Below, one piece after another: positions 47,045 to 57,104 of a stretch of 64,000 nt of DNA (the first letter of the stretch is position 1; each line of letters starts with the position of its first letter). Source of the DNA: Vibrio sp. PID17_43. Its GTDB lineage: Bacteria > Pseudomonadota > Gammaproteobacteria > Enterobacterales > Vibrionaceae. The translations under genes and the position numbers were made by a program. A model generated the notes under the pieces. The model did not search any database, was not told where the DNA came from, and saw only the letters and a list, made by a program, of their open reading frames with translations. The stretch spans positions 1 to 64,000 of the forward strand of contig NZ_LIXM01000004.1 of the NCBI RefSeq assembly GCF_002608565.1, given 5' to 3'.

Positions 47045-49819
47045 CTATTGTTTGATAATGGCGATTTTTTCTAGCTCTAAGCCTGGCTTAACAAAGTCAA
47101 TATCTAAGGTGTAAAAACCCGGGGTCAACTTCACTTGTAAACCTTCGACCGTGATTAACTCACCGTCGGTGCCGTGCAATGGCAGCGTCATGCTAAAATC
47201 ACCATTAAACGACAAACTGCACGATGATTGCGCCAACGAATCTCGCTCGTACTTCATCACACCATTAAACTGGTAAACCCCTGCCTCACGGACTTCGATA
47301 ACCACCGAAGCATTCACTTTTGTATTCAGTACAATATCTTGACCAATAGGTTGAATTTGCGCCTCTGGCGCTTCGTTTTGCGCAACAAATGTTTTGATCG
47401 GCTCATACGCCTTCAACGGGCGATCCATAACTGGCGCAGCCATAATAAAGCGACAAATGTTCATCGCACTGCGTTGTAATTCGCCAATAGTGAGCGTGCC
47501 GTTTTCCAACGCTTCTAACGTGTCATCGCCCATAGCATTGCTTTCAGCGCCATCATTTTCCACCACCATATACAGGTCATTTTGTGCACGCACCATGAAC
47601 GAGGTGAAGGTTTTACTCTCCGCTCCAGCTTCAACAGGATCGTTCATTTTCGCCCACCAATCCGTCATGACGATACCAGTGTAGCCCCATTCTTCACGCA
47701 AAATCGTGGTGTTAAGATCATAGTTTGATGCCGCCCAATGACCATTAACCGGGTTATACGACGTCATGATGGTCGATGCCTGCCCCTCTTTCACCGCCAT
47801 CTCGAAAGGTTTAATATGCACTTCACGTAGCGCACGTTCCGACATAATGCTGTCGACATCAACACGCGCGGTTTCCTGATCGTTTGCCGCATAATGTTTG
47901 ATGGTGCCCGACACCCCCGCCTTACTTAAGCCACGAGTTTGCGCCGCCGCCATGACACCCGTCATAAACGGGTCTTCAGAGAAATACTCAAAGTTACGGC
48001 CATTTAATGGATGACGATGAATATTAATGCCAGGACCAAGCAAGGTATCGATGTGATTCGCTCGTAGCTCTTGGCCGATCAAATAAAACAACTCTTCGTT
48101 CAACGCTGAGTTCCAAGTACAACCGAGCAACGTGCCGATCGGAACTTGGGTCGCTTTATGACCGCTGTCCATACGGATTCCAGAAGGGCCATCCGCTGCT
48201 GCTGCAACTGGAATCCCCAATTCAAACAGACTGTCACACACCCCTCCAAAGGCAGCAGCCGTCCCCGGCGTGACTTTTGGGCTGCACATGCCTTCACCGC
48301 GAACAATGGTTGCTAACTGCTCTGGTGTCATTTGAGCGACAAACGTGGCTAGGCTTGCTTTGCCCTGCTTAACGTCGATAAGTTTAATGCCTTGGTTACC
48401 GGTGATTTCATAACTGCGTGGCATGTTCGCTTGAATACGTTCCGCCAAATTTACTGTGCGCTGTGGTACTGCTTCACGGCTCAAATGGAACACACCATTA
48501 TCATTCTTTTGTGCTGGCTTGATACGTTCAAACTCATGGATAGGCGCACAAGCTTCACTTAGCGCTTCAATCACCAACAGCGCTTCCAGCTCCAGCGTTG
48601 CTTCGATAGCTTGAGCATGACGCACACTGCCACCCAAGCAGAACTGATAAGTCCCCGCTTCTAAAACGTAGCAGCTACGATGACCCGTCACGCCGCTGTC
48701 ATCGTAAGAAGCCAACGATGCAACCGGAACGGAAATGCGCACCACTTCACTTGCGCCTGGTTGAATTGTTTGCGTTTTGGCAAAGCCTGCCAGAACTCGC
48801 GAAGGCTTACCCAATTCACCCTGTGGCGCTTCAACATACAGTTGCACAACCTCTTTACTAGCAAACTCTTTGCCCAGGTTGGTTACCTTGATATCAAAGT
48901 GAATAACAGCGTCAGCCCCCGCACCTTCGTACTTGAACATCACTAATTCGCGCTGAAATTCGGTGTAAGATAAACCTGCACCAAATTCAAACTGCACCAC
49001 TTCCGGATTGAAAGTTTCAAAATAACGGTAGCCAACGTAAATATCTTCCGCGTAGACGTTGCGATCTTTGCGTCCAAAGTTAGCAGACGATGGATAGTCA
49101 GCCAGTTGGTAAGCAATCGAATCCGTCAGGCGTCCACTTGGTGATTGTAAACCAGACACCACATCCGCCAGACCATGACCACCTTCCATACCAGCCGCCC
49201 AGCTATATAGTACCGCTTTGATTGACGAGTGATTTTCAACGGAATTAAGCCACGCCATGTCCATGATGTTGGTCACGTTCATTACAATAATCACATCGGT
49301 GAAATGACGATTCACTTTCGCGATCATGTCCAACTCTTTCTCAGTCAGGCGATAACTGCCCGCTTCATCCGCATTATCTTGGTCTTCACCAGCGGTACGG
49401 CCAATAAAGACCATCGCCTTGTTCGATTGTTCGGCCGCTTTCGCCACCAGATCGTCAGTCAATGGCATTTCTTGCTGGAACCAAGGCTCGGCAGCCCAAC
49501 CACCACCGCCATCATCAAATGGGTGATCCGCAATCCAGTCTTGATAAATCGCAACTAACTCTTCATTCAAACGCACATGACTATTCGCACGCAGACCATC
49601 TAACGCACTGATTGCGTATGGAACGTTTACCGCGCCACCAGAGCCAGTACCACTGCGGTAAGTGTCGATTTGGCAACGACCAAACAGAGAAACGTTATCT
49701 TGCGCGTTCAATGGCAGCGCAGAGTCAGTATTTTTCAGCAGTACGATCCCTTCTGCCGCGGCTTGGCGGCTGACTGGGACCAGGTTATTTTGCGCTTGGC
49801 TAATTCGATTATTGTTCAT
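47045..49819 (-). CDS. GH3 beta-glucosidase with swapped domain order
   Basis: A 924-residue glycoside hydrolase family 3 enzyme without signal peptide, so cytoplasmic. Domain order is inverted: the (alpha/beta)6 sandwich with VLLKNTDSALPL and GRTAGEDQDNADEAGSY comes first, then a fibronectin-III-like domain (about 310-400), then the TIM barrel (about 480-790) carrying the nucleophile Asp720 in VMTDWWA, GPGINIHRHPLNGRNFEYFS and SGTIKHYAANDQE. A beta-sandwich tail ends the protein. This permutation is known in some GH3 beta-glucosidases. With the neighbouring glucanases it should split short beta-1,3-gluco-oligosaccharides to glucose. The ATG lacks a strong ribosome site. Confidence 0.88.
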   Translation of the reverse strand: MNNNRISQAQNNLVPVSRQAAAEGIVLLKNTDSALPLNAQDNVSLFGRCQIDTYRSGTGSGGAVNVPYAISALDGLRANSHVRLNEELVAIYQDWIADHPFDDGGGGWAAEPWFQQEMPLTDDLVAKAAEQSNKAMVFIGRTAGEDQDNADEAGSYRLTEKELDMIAKVNRHFTDVIIVMNVTNIMDMAWLNSVENHSSIKAVLYSWAAGMEGGHGLADVVSGLQSPSGRLTDSIAYQLADYPSSANFGRKDRNVYAEDIYVGYRYFETFNPEVVQFEFGAGLSYTEFQRELVMFKYEGAGADAVIHFDIKVTNLGKEFASKEVVQLYVEAPQGELGKPSRVLAGFAKTQTIQPGASEVVRISVPVASLASYDDSGVTGHRSCYVLEAGTYQFCLGGSVRHAQAIEATLELEALLVIEALSEACAPIHEFERIKPAQKNDNGVFHLSREAVPQRTVNLAERIQANMPRSYEITGNQGIKLIDVKQGKASLATFVAQMTPEQLATIVRGEGMCSPKVTPGTAAAFGGVCDSLFELGIPVAAAADGPSGIRMDSGHKATQVPIGTLLGCTWNSALNEELFYLIGQELRANHIDTLLGPGINIHRHPLNGRNFEYFSEDPFMTGVMAAAQTRGLSKAGVSGTIKHYAANDQETARVDVDSIMSERALREVHIKPFEMAVKEGQASTIMTSYNPVNGHWAASNYDLNTTILREEWGYTGIVMTDWWAKMNDPVEAGAESKTFTSFMVRAQNDLYMVVENDGAESNAMGDDTLEALENGTLTIGELQRSAMNICRFIMAAPVMDRPLKAYEPIKTFVAQNEAPEAQIQPIGQDIVLNTKVNASVVIEVREAGVYQFNGVMKYERDSLAQSSCSLSFNGDFSMTLPLHGTDGELITVEGLQVKLTPGFYTLDIDFVKPGLELEKIAIIKQ

Positions 49820-50080
49820 ATACAACCACACAACCGTTCACTTTTGTTTCTTGGAATGAGATCTGACTAAGTACGACTCTTGCGTCATGCGAAGTCACGT
49901 TATTAATTATTGAAATTAACAGGGGATGTGCTCGGAATTTTTCTTTAAAGAAAAACGTCACTAGCCCCGCAAAAACAGGCTAAAAACACCGGTTAAGATT
50001 CTTTTTACTGTGGAGAAATAGTATGCTGAGCAGGTGCGCCATTCTACCAAAATGGCGACAAAAAAAAGGAATATCGCGAC

Positions 50081-50986
50081 ATGAGCATTACCTATCAACT
50101 CAAAGCACATCAGAAACATCCCCACCTTAAGTTTGCTTACGTGGATGGGCATCATCATTGCGATTTTGCCGCGCATAAACATGACTTTTCTGAACTGTTT
50201 TTGGTGGTAAGCGGTAGCGGTAAGCACACGGTCGCCAACTACGAGTATCCGCTGCATAAAGGCGATGTGTTTGTCATCAACGGCGATATTGAACACGGCT
50301 TTCGAGACGTCAATAGACTCAAAATTATCAACTTAATGTTCGACTCACAAACCCCATTTTTTGAAATCCCTTCGATGCGTCAGTTGTCTGGTTATCAAGC
50401 CATGTTCAAAGTAGAGCCCATTGCACGCCAGACAACAGAATACAAGGCGAAGCTCACTCTCGACTGCCAGCAATTGCCAAAAATTGAACGCCTGCTCCAC
50501 ACGTTAAAAAATGAATACCAAGCGTCACAACCAGGGTTTGAGGTCATGCTCACGAGCTTAATGCAGCAGTTGGTTATCGCATTAGCGCGCATGTATCAAA
50601 ATCAAAGCGAGGACTTGCCACAGACCACTTTGGCACTAAGCCGAGCATTGGTCTTTATTGAGCAACATTTTAACGATATCGGGGTGAATAGTGACGCGAT
50701 AGCCAAAGCGGCCTTTATCAGTAAACGTCAATTAGAAAGGCTATTTCGCCAGTTCTTAAACACCTCTCCAAATCAATACCTGCGAGAAGTACAGCTCAAT
50801 TACGCCACCAAACTGCTGTGTGATGAAAATGAACGCTCGGTGCTGAACATCGCCGAAGAATGTGGCTTTGCCGACAGTAATTATTTCTCGAAGTGCTTTA
50901 AGCAGAAATTTCAGCGCAGTCCGAGAAGTTACCGTAAAGAATATTTCTTACACGACATAAAAAAGCCGCTCTCTGAGCGGCTATGA
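50081..50986 (+). CDS. AraC-family transcriptional regulator (cupin sensor)
   Basis: A 301-residue regulator. The N-terminal cupin (HKHDFSELFLVVSGSGKHTV, then HKGDVFVINGDIEHGF) binds a sugar; the C-terminal AraC HTH pair includes SKRQLERLFRQFLNTSPNQY and NIAEECGFADSNYFSKCFKQ. It is divergent from the GH3 gene across 260 bases and likely activates it in response to a glucan breakdown product. AAGGA lies about ten bases upstream of ATG. Its last codons overlap the terminator hairpin of the convergent porin gene. Confidence 0.9.
   Translation: MSITYQLKAHQKHPHLKFAYVDGHHHCDFAAHKHDFSELFLVVSGSGKHTVANYEYPLHKGDVFVINGDIEHGFRDVNRLKIINLMFDSQTPFFEIPSMRQLSGYQAMFKVEPIARQTTEYKAKLTLDCQQLPKIERLLHTLKNEYQASQPGFEVMLTSLMQQLVIALARMYQNQSEDLPQTTLALSRALVFIEQHFNDIGVNSDAIAKAAFISKRQLERLFRQFLNTSPNQYLREVQLNYATKLLCDENERSVLNIAEECGFADSNYFSKCFKQKFQRSPRSYRKEYFLHDIKKPLSERL
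50959..50982 (-). terminator. Porin terminator embedded in the 3' end of the AraC gene
   Basis: AGCCGCTC/GAGCGGCT, loop of 3; on the minus strand it is followed by TTTTTT. The hairpin encodes the AraC protein's C-terminal residues PLSER on the other strand. Confidence 0.85.
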
Positions 50987-51148
50987 ATGGGCATCCATTC
51001 ACTGCAATATAATCGAGCTCCCCCGTTAGTACTCAAACAACTTGGAACACATCAAGGCTCCTGTTTTGACTCTATTCTCTCGCATATTGCTAACTTAATG
51101 TGGTGCAGCCCCCAAGAACTGCACCCGAGTTATGAGCAAAAGCAGTGA

Positions 51149-52477
51149 TTACCACCACATATCTGCTTGGAAACCAACAATAAAATCACCATCTTTACTG
51201 TTACCTTCTTGGTCTTCACCACCTAGGTAAGAAGCAAGCAAACGGATTTCCGGGTTCGGACCAAAGCCAGAACTTACCACCATCGTTGGTGCAACCGTCA
51301 GTTTGTAATCGTACGAACTCTTTGATTCACCGTTACGATCTTCATAGTTGTACATCATGCCGCCTTCTGTCGCGATAAAGAAGTTTTGCGCAACAGGGAA
51401 GGAAGGACGAACCATTGCTGACACCCACCCGTCTGAAGATTTATCTTCAAAATCATTATATTGCGTTTGGATTGAGTGGAAAACGCTCACGCCATTTTCA
51501 AAGAAGTAACCACCCCAAACCAAACCACGCACCGACATGTTGTCCTCATCAACCGCTTTAACACATGAGGTACCACAGCCTGTACCTGTGGTTAGCCAGC
51601 TTTGATAATCACTACCAGGTTTGTACGTGTTGTAAGTGGTGATAGTGCCACCTAACAGGTTACCTGAACCTAAACCTTTACCCGCTTGAACAATGTACTT
51701 AGTAAAGCCTTTATCAGACAAGCCAAACACAGAATCGCTGTTGTAAATACCGGTCATTTCAAAGCCGCTTTCAGCGAAAACCTCTTCTTTATCATCAGAC
51801 AGTTTTACCACGTTATCTGGCATGAACTTCGCCATCGCCATCACTTCAAGTGAGCCAAAGTTTACCCCTGCATGCAACGCATGCATGATATTGTTACTAT
51901 CACCCCAAAAATTTGTATCGCCTGAGTCATCACTAGCAATGTAAGCAAAATCCCATGCATTACCACCTAGTTGGACGCCTTCAATACCAAACCCCGTCCC
52001 TGACATATCGGTATAGAAGAAGTCGGTCATGAAAATATAATTTTCTTTACCGTAAAAACGCTTACCACCCCAGATAACACCTGTTTCAGAAACGTTTTCA
52101 AACTCAACGAACGTTTCAACTAAACCAACTTCACTGTTTGCTGCATCTGCGTTTGTACCAAGTTGGTTAGACGCTAGTTGTGCGTTGTTAGCGCCAAGGC
52201 GAGTTTTGATTCGGATTTTTTGATCTGCGTCATTAACAAAGTTTTTCTGTAGCGCAAGCTCAAAATGGTTGTCAGACTCCACACCCATGCGACCTAAACG
52301 CTCTTTCGATGCAGGGAATTTAGCGCGTTTAAAATCGTCATTTTCACTGAAAAGAGCGCCAGCACGGAAATAACCGTGGAACTCAAAACCATCGGATTTC
52401 TCAGCGTGAACAACCGGTGCTGCGGATAAACCTGCTGTCGCAACCAAGCAAGCAAGGGTAAGCTTAGAAAGTTTCAT
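51149..52477 (-). CDS. LamB-type outer-membrane oligosaccharide porin
   Basis: A 442-residue porin. The start at ATG 52477 gives a 25-residue signal peptide (cleavage after VHA) and has GGAG upstream. HGYFRAGALFSEN begins the barrel; WGGKRFYGKENYIFMTDFFY corresponds to the LamB WxGxRxY..H..D.YYWD region, and the protein ends in FQADMWW, a C-terminal aromatic signature for Bam-dependent insertion. It probably passes laminari-oligosaccharides made by the neighbouring GH16/GH17 enzymes. Two palindromic operators lie upstream. Confidence 0.88.
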   Translation of the reverse strand: MKLSKLTLACLVATAGLSAAPVVHAEKSDGFEFHGYFRAGALFSENDDFKRAKFPASKERLGRMGVESDNHFELALQKNFVNDADQKIRIKTRLGANNAQLASNQLGTNADAANSEVGLVETFVEFENVSETGVIWGGKRFYGKENYIFMTDFFYTDMSGTGFGIEGVQLGGNAWDFAYIASDDSGDTNFWGDSNNIMHALHAGVNFGSLEVMAMAKFMPDNVVKLSDDKEEVFAESGFEMTGIYNSDSVFGLSDKGFTKYIVQAGKGLGSGNLLGGTITTYNTYKPGSDYQSWLTTGTGCGTSCVKAVDEDNMSVRGLVWGGYFFENGVSVFHSIQTQYNDFEDKSSDGWVSAMVRPSFPVAQNFFIATEGGMMYNYEDRNGESKSSYDYKLTVAPTMVVSSGFGPNPEIRLLASYLGGEDQEGNSKDGDFIVGFQADMWW

Positions 52478-52506
52478 ATTAACTCCATGTTCTATCAAAT
52501 GCCTTC

Positions 52507-52524
52507 AAAGAAAGCGCTTTCTTT
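52507..52524. promoter_or_regulatory. LacI-family operator, site 1 (porin)
   Basis: AAAGAAAGCGCTTTCTTT, a perfect 18-bp palindrome 30 bases upstream of the porin start codon. It is identical to the sites at 57105 and 57261 that flank the divergent GH17 and lacI promoters. The central CG-containing core fits LacI/GalR-family operators. Confidence 0.8.
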
Positions 52525-52679
52525 TTATTTTAAAAAAAACTGAACATCCATGACGATCACAATGAATATGCATGCGTACAATAGTACAAAGAAACCAATA
52601 ATATATAGCCTCAAGTACTTTGTTCAGTATGTTGAAATTATAAATTGATCATTAAGCATAAACCGTGACCCCACCCATC

Positions 52680-52696
52680 AAAGAAAGCGCTTTCTT
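52680..52696. promoter_or_regulatory. LacI-family operator, site 2 (porin, upstream)
   Basis: AAAGAAAGCGCTTTCTT, 17 of 18 palindrome positions, about 173 bp from site 1 in the porin control region. Paired sites allow DNA looping. The rest of this 390-base gap (52478-52868) is AT-rich promoter DNA plus the GH16 terminator. Confidence 0.75.
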
Positions 52697-52821
52697 GGTT
52701 ATTGATCACAAATCTATATACAAATTATCAATTTCTTGTCTAGTGACCTTTGAGTATGCCCATTTATGTATCAGAGAGTTATCTATAAACAGGCCCCAAA
52801 AGCATCCAAATTAAGAAAAGC

Positions 52822-52853
52822 AAAAAGCTCGCAAAATCACTTTTGCGAGCTTT
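52822..52853 (-). terminator. Terminator after the GH16 gene
   Basis: AAAGCTCGCAAAA/TTTTGCGAGCTTT, a 13-bp perfect stem with TCAC/GTGA loop, followed by TTT on the minus strand. Confidence 0.9.
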
Positions 52854-52868
52854 GGTTACACATTTTGA

Positions 52869-54455
52869 TTACGGTTTCGCAAAACGCACGTTATCTAAAC
52901 TAAATGTCATCGCGGCTGTAGGCTCAAACACGAGTAAGTTAGTGATAGCCGCTGGGTCAGCTTGATTGCCAGCGACAAAACGGTTTGTTTGTGCAAGCAG
53001 GTCCGCGAGCTTAATTCGCACTTCACCCCATTGTCCCATTTCTGGCAATGTTACCGTCATGTCAGATGCTTTAGGCCACCCGCTGTCGGTTTTCACCATC
53101 AGTTCACTGCCATCGGTCATCTCATCCACTTTGATATCAAACACTAATTCACCCGTTTCCAACCAGTGTCTTATATCCGTTGTCGGTGAACGGAAGTAGA
53201 TGTTACCTGCGCCATTTTGTTTTGTAATCTTAAGCACTTTACCGCGGCTAACCTCGTCAATTTCTTCATGCTCGATGAGATTCATTGGATCGTAACTGCC
53301 ATATGCGAGGCTGCTGTTGAGCGCATCTTCAAAAATCGCCAACAGTGGACCATCTGCGTAACTGTCATCTTGTGCCAAAATGGCTGGTGCTTTAAGACCA
53401 TCGAGTACGATCGCTTGTTCACCAACCGCTGCACAACCTTTGCCTTTCCATCGATCGACACCACATCGATAAACTTTGACGGAATCTACAAGCAAGGTTT
53501 TCGGATAATCGTTGTCATCCACACCTTTTTCATTCGCATTCGCCGACCAGGCACCACCGACCGCCAGATTGAGTAATAAGTGGAATCGCTCATCAAAAGG
53601 CGCTGGGGATTTTGCATTCACCAGTTGGCCATCAACTTCATATTGACTGTACCAACCATCAGCCGTTTGTGTCGCATAGTGAATATTGTCTACATACCAG
53701 CGGATTTCGCCCTCTTCCCACTCAATTGCATAGGTATGAAAACCATCGGCTGGATTAACCCCATCTGGTAAGGTAGCCGCTTGCCCTGTGTATACGTTAT
53801 CAGGCCATTTTTTTCCATAATGTAAGCTGCCGTATATGCGATTTTCTTTATCACCCGGTTTCGCCCCTGGCGCATCAGATTGCGCTTTTAAGTTCACCGC
53901 TTCTAAAATATCGATTTCGCCTGATGCTGCCCAAGTGCCATATTTATTGTCAGTTGGTAACATCCAAAATGCAGGCCAAGTTCCCTGACCGGTTGGCAGC
54001 TTAGCGCGGATTTCAAAACGACCATATTTGTGGTCTCGTTTACCTTTAGTGCGAAGACGTGCCGAAGTAAACGGTAGCGTTTTGTTTGCCCCCGGTTTAC
54101 CTTCTGCGTCATCCGGGCCAGTAAAACTTTCTTTATGAGCTACGATGTGCAATAAGCCATCTTGAACAAAGGCATTGCGTGCGCGTTTAGTATAGCACTG
54201 CTGTTCATTGTTTCCTCCGCCCCAACAGTTTTCTTCTAAAGACCAATTACGACTGCTGATTTTGTCACCTTCAAACTCATCTTCCCATACTAGCTGCCAT
54301 TTATCGCTTGGTTCAACAGGAGTATTGGTTAATACAGTAGGCTTTTTAGTTAAGCTGAAATCCGTTCCACCATCGTGGTCACCAGTTGATTGACACCCTG
54401 CCAACAAACCCATGGTCACAGCGAGGCCAAGTGGTTTGAGTATGTTTTTTTGCAT
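52869..54455 (-). CDS. GH16 endo-beta-1,3-glucanase (laminarinase) lipoprotein
   Basis: A 528-residue lipoprotein. ATG 54455 (GGAG upstream) gives a signal ending LLAGC (lipobox), so the mature Cys is lipidated. The GH16 domain spans about residues 45-300; catalytic motif GEIDILE has nucleophile Glu180, Asp182 and acid/base Glu185, and WLPTDNKYGTWAASG-like residues precede it (here FWMLPTDNKYG). A C-terminal beta-sandwich of about 180 residues is probably a carbohydrate-binding module. Absence of kappa-carrageenase or agarase features and the presence of GH17 beside it point to laminarin. Confidence 0.9.
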   Translation of the reverse strand: MQKNILKPLGLAVTMGLLAGCQSTGDHDGGTDFSLTKKPTVLTNTPVEPSDKWQLVWEDEFEGDKISSRNWSLEENCWGGGNNEQQCYTKRARNAFVQDGLLHIVAHKESFTGPDDAEGKPGANKTLPFTSARLRTKGKRDHKYGRFEIRAKLPTGQGTWPAFWMLPTDNKYGTWAASGEIDILEAVNLKAQSDAPGAKPGDKENRIYGSLHYGKKWPDNVYTGQAATLPDGVNPADGFHTYAIEWEEGEIRWYVDNIHYATQTADGWYSQYEVDGQLVNAKSPAPFDERFHLLLNLAVGGAWSANANEKGVDDNDYPKTLLVDSVKVYRCGVDRWKGKGCAAVGEQAIVLDGLKAPAILAQDDSYADGPLLAIFEDALNSSLAYGSYDPMNLIEHEEIDEVSRGKVLKITKQNGAGNIYFRSPTTDIRHWLETGELVFDIKVDEMTDGSELMVKTDSGWPKASDMTVTLPEMGQWGEVRIKLADLLAQTNRFVAGNQADPAAITNLLVFEPTAAMTFSLDNVRFAKP

Positions 54456-54571
54456 CCAAGTTCTCCAGCAGCATATGCGCTGCAAATGTTACTAATCAAT
54501 CCATATCGCATACTGCTTTTGCCTGCACTGATCGCGCTGCACAAACACATATGCTGACAATTATTATTGTT

Positions 54572-54602
54572 AAAATTCGGCTATACCTTGTGATATAGCC
54601 GA
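54572..54602 (-). terminator. Terminator after the GH17 gene
   Basis: TCGGCTATA and TATAGCCGA pair around an 8-base loop; on the minus strand ATTTTAA follows. A smaller ACAAT/ATTGT hairpin lies next to it. Confidence 0.7.
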
Positions 54603-54653
54603 TTATGATTAAAGCGATATCAAATCCGATAACGCTTTAACTTGACGTTTTAG

Positions 54654-57065
54654 TTAGTTAAACCAAGAGATGTTTCTAAATTGAATATCTGCACCCGTCA
54701 GGCCATCCTTACCCTCGTTGTGAACCATGAATGGTGCAACCACCTTGGTTAAATCCGGTGCGCCTGAGAACTTAGAGATGTCAACTTCTATGACTTGCCA
54801 TTCTTCAGTCAACGTATACTCACCCTCGTTAATACGAATTGAGTGATTAGAAGCCCATTGCCCCCCCGTATCCGATTGGAAGCCAACACCAAAACCAAAC
54901 TCAGCCAGTGGCTTACCGTTTTCGGTGGTACCACGGATCTCAAACTTCAGTGTTTTAATATCGCTAAAGTCACGGACACTGTTATCACCAATATGGGCAC
55001 CCCATCCCCAATCGAGCGCGCTAGCAGGGTCCGTCGCAATGGTCAAGATGCCGTTATCATCAATGCCAGCCCAAGCGGTGCCTTCCCACGCAAATGCATC
55101 TGCGCCTTCATAAACAGCCGAACCCAGCACTCGGAACTCTCCGTCAACAAGCGGCTCATCCGGTTGTACGATAGGTGCATTCGGTGGTGCCAACACATCA
55201 GCCATCAACGAAGACAAAACACCTCCATAGCTTGCCGTAAAATCACAATCTCGCGTCAAACCCAGTTGGTTTAACGTTTCAACTTTGTCCCAAGCAACGT
55301 ATTTGACATTACAATCCATATCAATCAAGCCAAAGTGCTGCTCTGAATGCCCATCATTATTCGCATCCCCTTTCCATGGCTCATCAAATGCTTGGAAGAA
55401 GAAGAGTGACACATTTTCATTCGCTGAAAAATCACGCATATCATCGTGGAATCTTTTCTGCTTGTATTCATCCGCAGCTTGAGTACCACCCGCACCGTAC
55501 GCTTCGGTAGAAAGAGAAGACCACCCCGTTTCGCCGATATGAATTGGCTTAGTTGGATCGACACTGTTGATAAATTGTTGAGCGAGGGCAAATTGCTCCA
55601 AGGAACGAACATAAGCTTTGTCCATTGACAGAGCTATCTGCTCTTCCTTAGTAAGGGATTGATCCTGCTCTGATATTTTCCAATCCGTTTTAAAATTCGG
55701 ATCCCACTGAGTATCATGGAAAGCATAGGTATGTAGGGAAACGTAGTCCACCGCTTTAATAAGCGCTTTAAGTTCAGATTGTTCATTGTGGTTTGCATTG
55801 GTATCTTGTCCTGCCCACACAGCCCAGTTATCTGACGTGGTCACCCACAAGTCTTTCGTCGCGTCATTTTCTTGCTTCCAACTTTGAAGGTCATTGACGT
55901 GATTAAGAATGATAGATGGGTGAACTTTGTAACTCTCAGCCCAATTGACCATCGCCTCATTGCCCACAGCAATCACTTTAACGATATCAGGGTATTCAAG
56001 AGCCAGCTCCTTAGCTTTCGCTAATTCCAACTGGTTATTTGGCGAATCAACTGAAGAGTCAATTGCCTGGCCAGTCCATGAGTTCAGAGCATCAATCCAA
56101 ACACCTAGCATCACATACATTTCAAAGTTTTCATCTTCTGCTTTGAGAAGACGAATCGCTTCAAGAAGATTTTCCGTGTTACTCTCACCATCAAGGCCTT
56201 TAAAGCCTTGTGTGTTGTACGTACGGATGACCTTAATCCCCATGGCAGAAAGAACTCGCATATCTTCCATCTGATCAGCCACAGAAGGAACCGTATCACC
56301 ATCCATTCGTTCTTTCGTTCGCCACGCGCCATATGAAATGGCTTGGTACTCTGGATTACCTAATAACGGTTTGCCTGAGTCTGACGTCGGGTAAGTTTCA
56401 GGTTTCGGTTGAGCAAGTAAACCATAACCTTCATGACGAATGTTGTGCCAATAAAATACACGCTCAGTACCTTGGTTACCAAAATCAAAGAATAAGCTCT
56501 TCTTATCGTACACCGCCTCTGAATCCAATTTACCAGCAAAATCGAAGGTCAACATTTCCCACTCATTCGCTTTGGTCGTGTTCACTTGGACATCAACGAA
56601 TTGGTCTTGATTATTGGCATTTTCAACTTTAAGCATGATAGGTAGATCGACGGCTGGGGCATAAACCCACATGGTTACCTGGCTGCGCTCATCGTTGAAG
56701 TCAAGAACCTTTGTATCAGGCAAAGTCGTTCCTGCCCACGTTTCAGCAGATGACGGTTTTGTCGTTTTAACCACCGAACCGAGTGGTTTTAACGAACGCA
56801 AAGCTACACTCGACACGCCATCAGGGTTATCAACATTGGCATCGGTTATGGTTCCACCGAAAGGGAGGTGCTGACCATCAAGATTTAATATATAGTCGGG
56901 TGCAACGGATACTGTTGGCGTAACAACCTCCCCCCCATTATCACCTCCGTCACTAGGTGGCGGAGCAGTTTTGACACTGTCGCCACCACACCCCAGTAGT
57001 GCAAGGCTAATCGCAGAACACAGTGCAGCTTTGGCAAATTGAGACCGCTGATTAATTATTCTCAT
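54654..57065 (-). CDS. GH17-type beta-1,3-glucanase lipoprotein
   Basis: An 803-residue lipoprotein (signal with LALLGCG lipobox, then a Gly/Asp/Pro-rich linker). A beta-sandwich of about 150 residues is followed by a GH17-like TIM barrel (about 210-600): VIAVGNEAMVNWA holds acid/base Glu370, and IHIGETGWSS holds nucleophile Glu512, both typical of GH17. A further C-terminal beta-sandwich (about 645-803, with WEGTAWAGIDDNG) is probably a carbohydrate-binding module. It should attack laminarin at the cell surface with the GH16 enzyme. Exact mode (endo or exo) is not shown by the sequence. Confidence 0.87.
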   Translation of the reverse strand: MRIINQRSQFAKAALCSAISLALLGCGGDSVKTAPPPSDGGDNGGEVVTPTVSVAPDYILNLDGQHLPFGGTITDANVDNPDGVSSVALRSLKPLGSVVKTTKPSSAETWAGTTLPDTKVLDFNDERSQVTMWVYAPAVDLPIMLKVENANNQDQFVDVQVNTTKANEWEMLTFDFAGKLDSEAVYDKKSLFFDFGNQGTERVFYWHNIRHEGYGLLAQPKPETYPTSDSGKPLLGNPEYQAISYGAWRTKERMDGDTVPSVADQMEDMRVLSAMGIKVIRTYNTQGFKGLDGESNTENLLEAIRLLKAEDENFEMYVMLGVWIDALNSWTGQAIDSSVDSPNNQLELAKAKELALEYPDIVKVIAVGNEAMVNWAESYKVHPSIILNHVNDLQSWKQENDATKDLWVTTSDNWAVWAGQDTNANHNEQSELKALIKAVDYVSLHTYAFHDTQWDPNFKTDWKISEQDQSLTKEEQIALSMDKAYVRSLEQFALAQQFINSVDPTKPIHIGETGWSSLSTEAYGAGGTQAADEYKQKRFHDDMRDFSANENVSLFFFQAFDEPWKGDANNDGHSEQHFGLIDMDCNVKYVAWDKVETLNQLGLTRDCDFTASYGGVLSSLMADVLAPPNAPIVQPDEPLVDGEFRVLGSAVYEGADAFAWEGTAWAGIDDNGILTIATDPASALDWGWGAHIGDNSVRDFSDIKTLKFEIRGTTENGKPLAEFGFGVGFQSDTGGQWASNHSIRINEGEYTLTEEWQVIEVDISKFSGAPDLTKVVAPFMVHNEGKDGLTGADIQFRNISWFN

Positions 57066-57104
57066 TCTATCTTTCCTTGTTGTTTCATGTTGACCTTTCC
57101 CACA

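Noticed and set aside
54843..55274. 143-codon plus-strand frame inside the GH17 gene
   Set aside because: Shadow frame of a well-supported coding sequence with basic, low-complexity composition.
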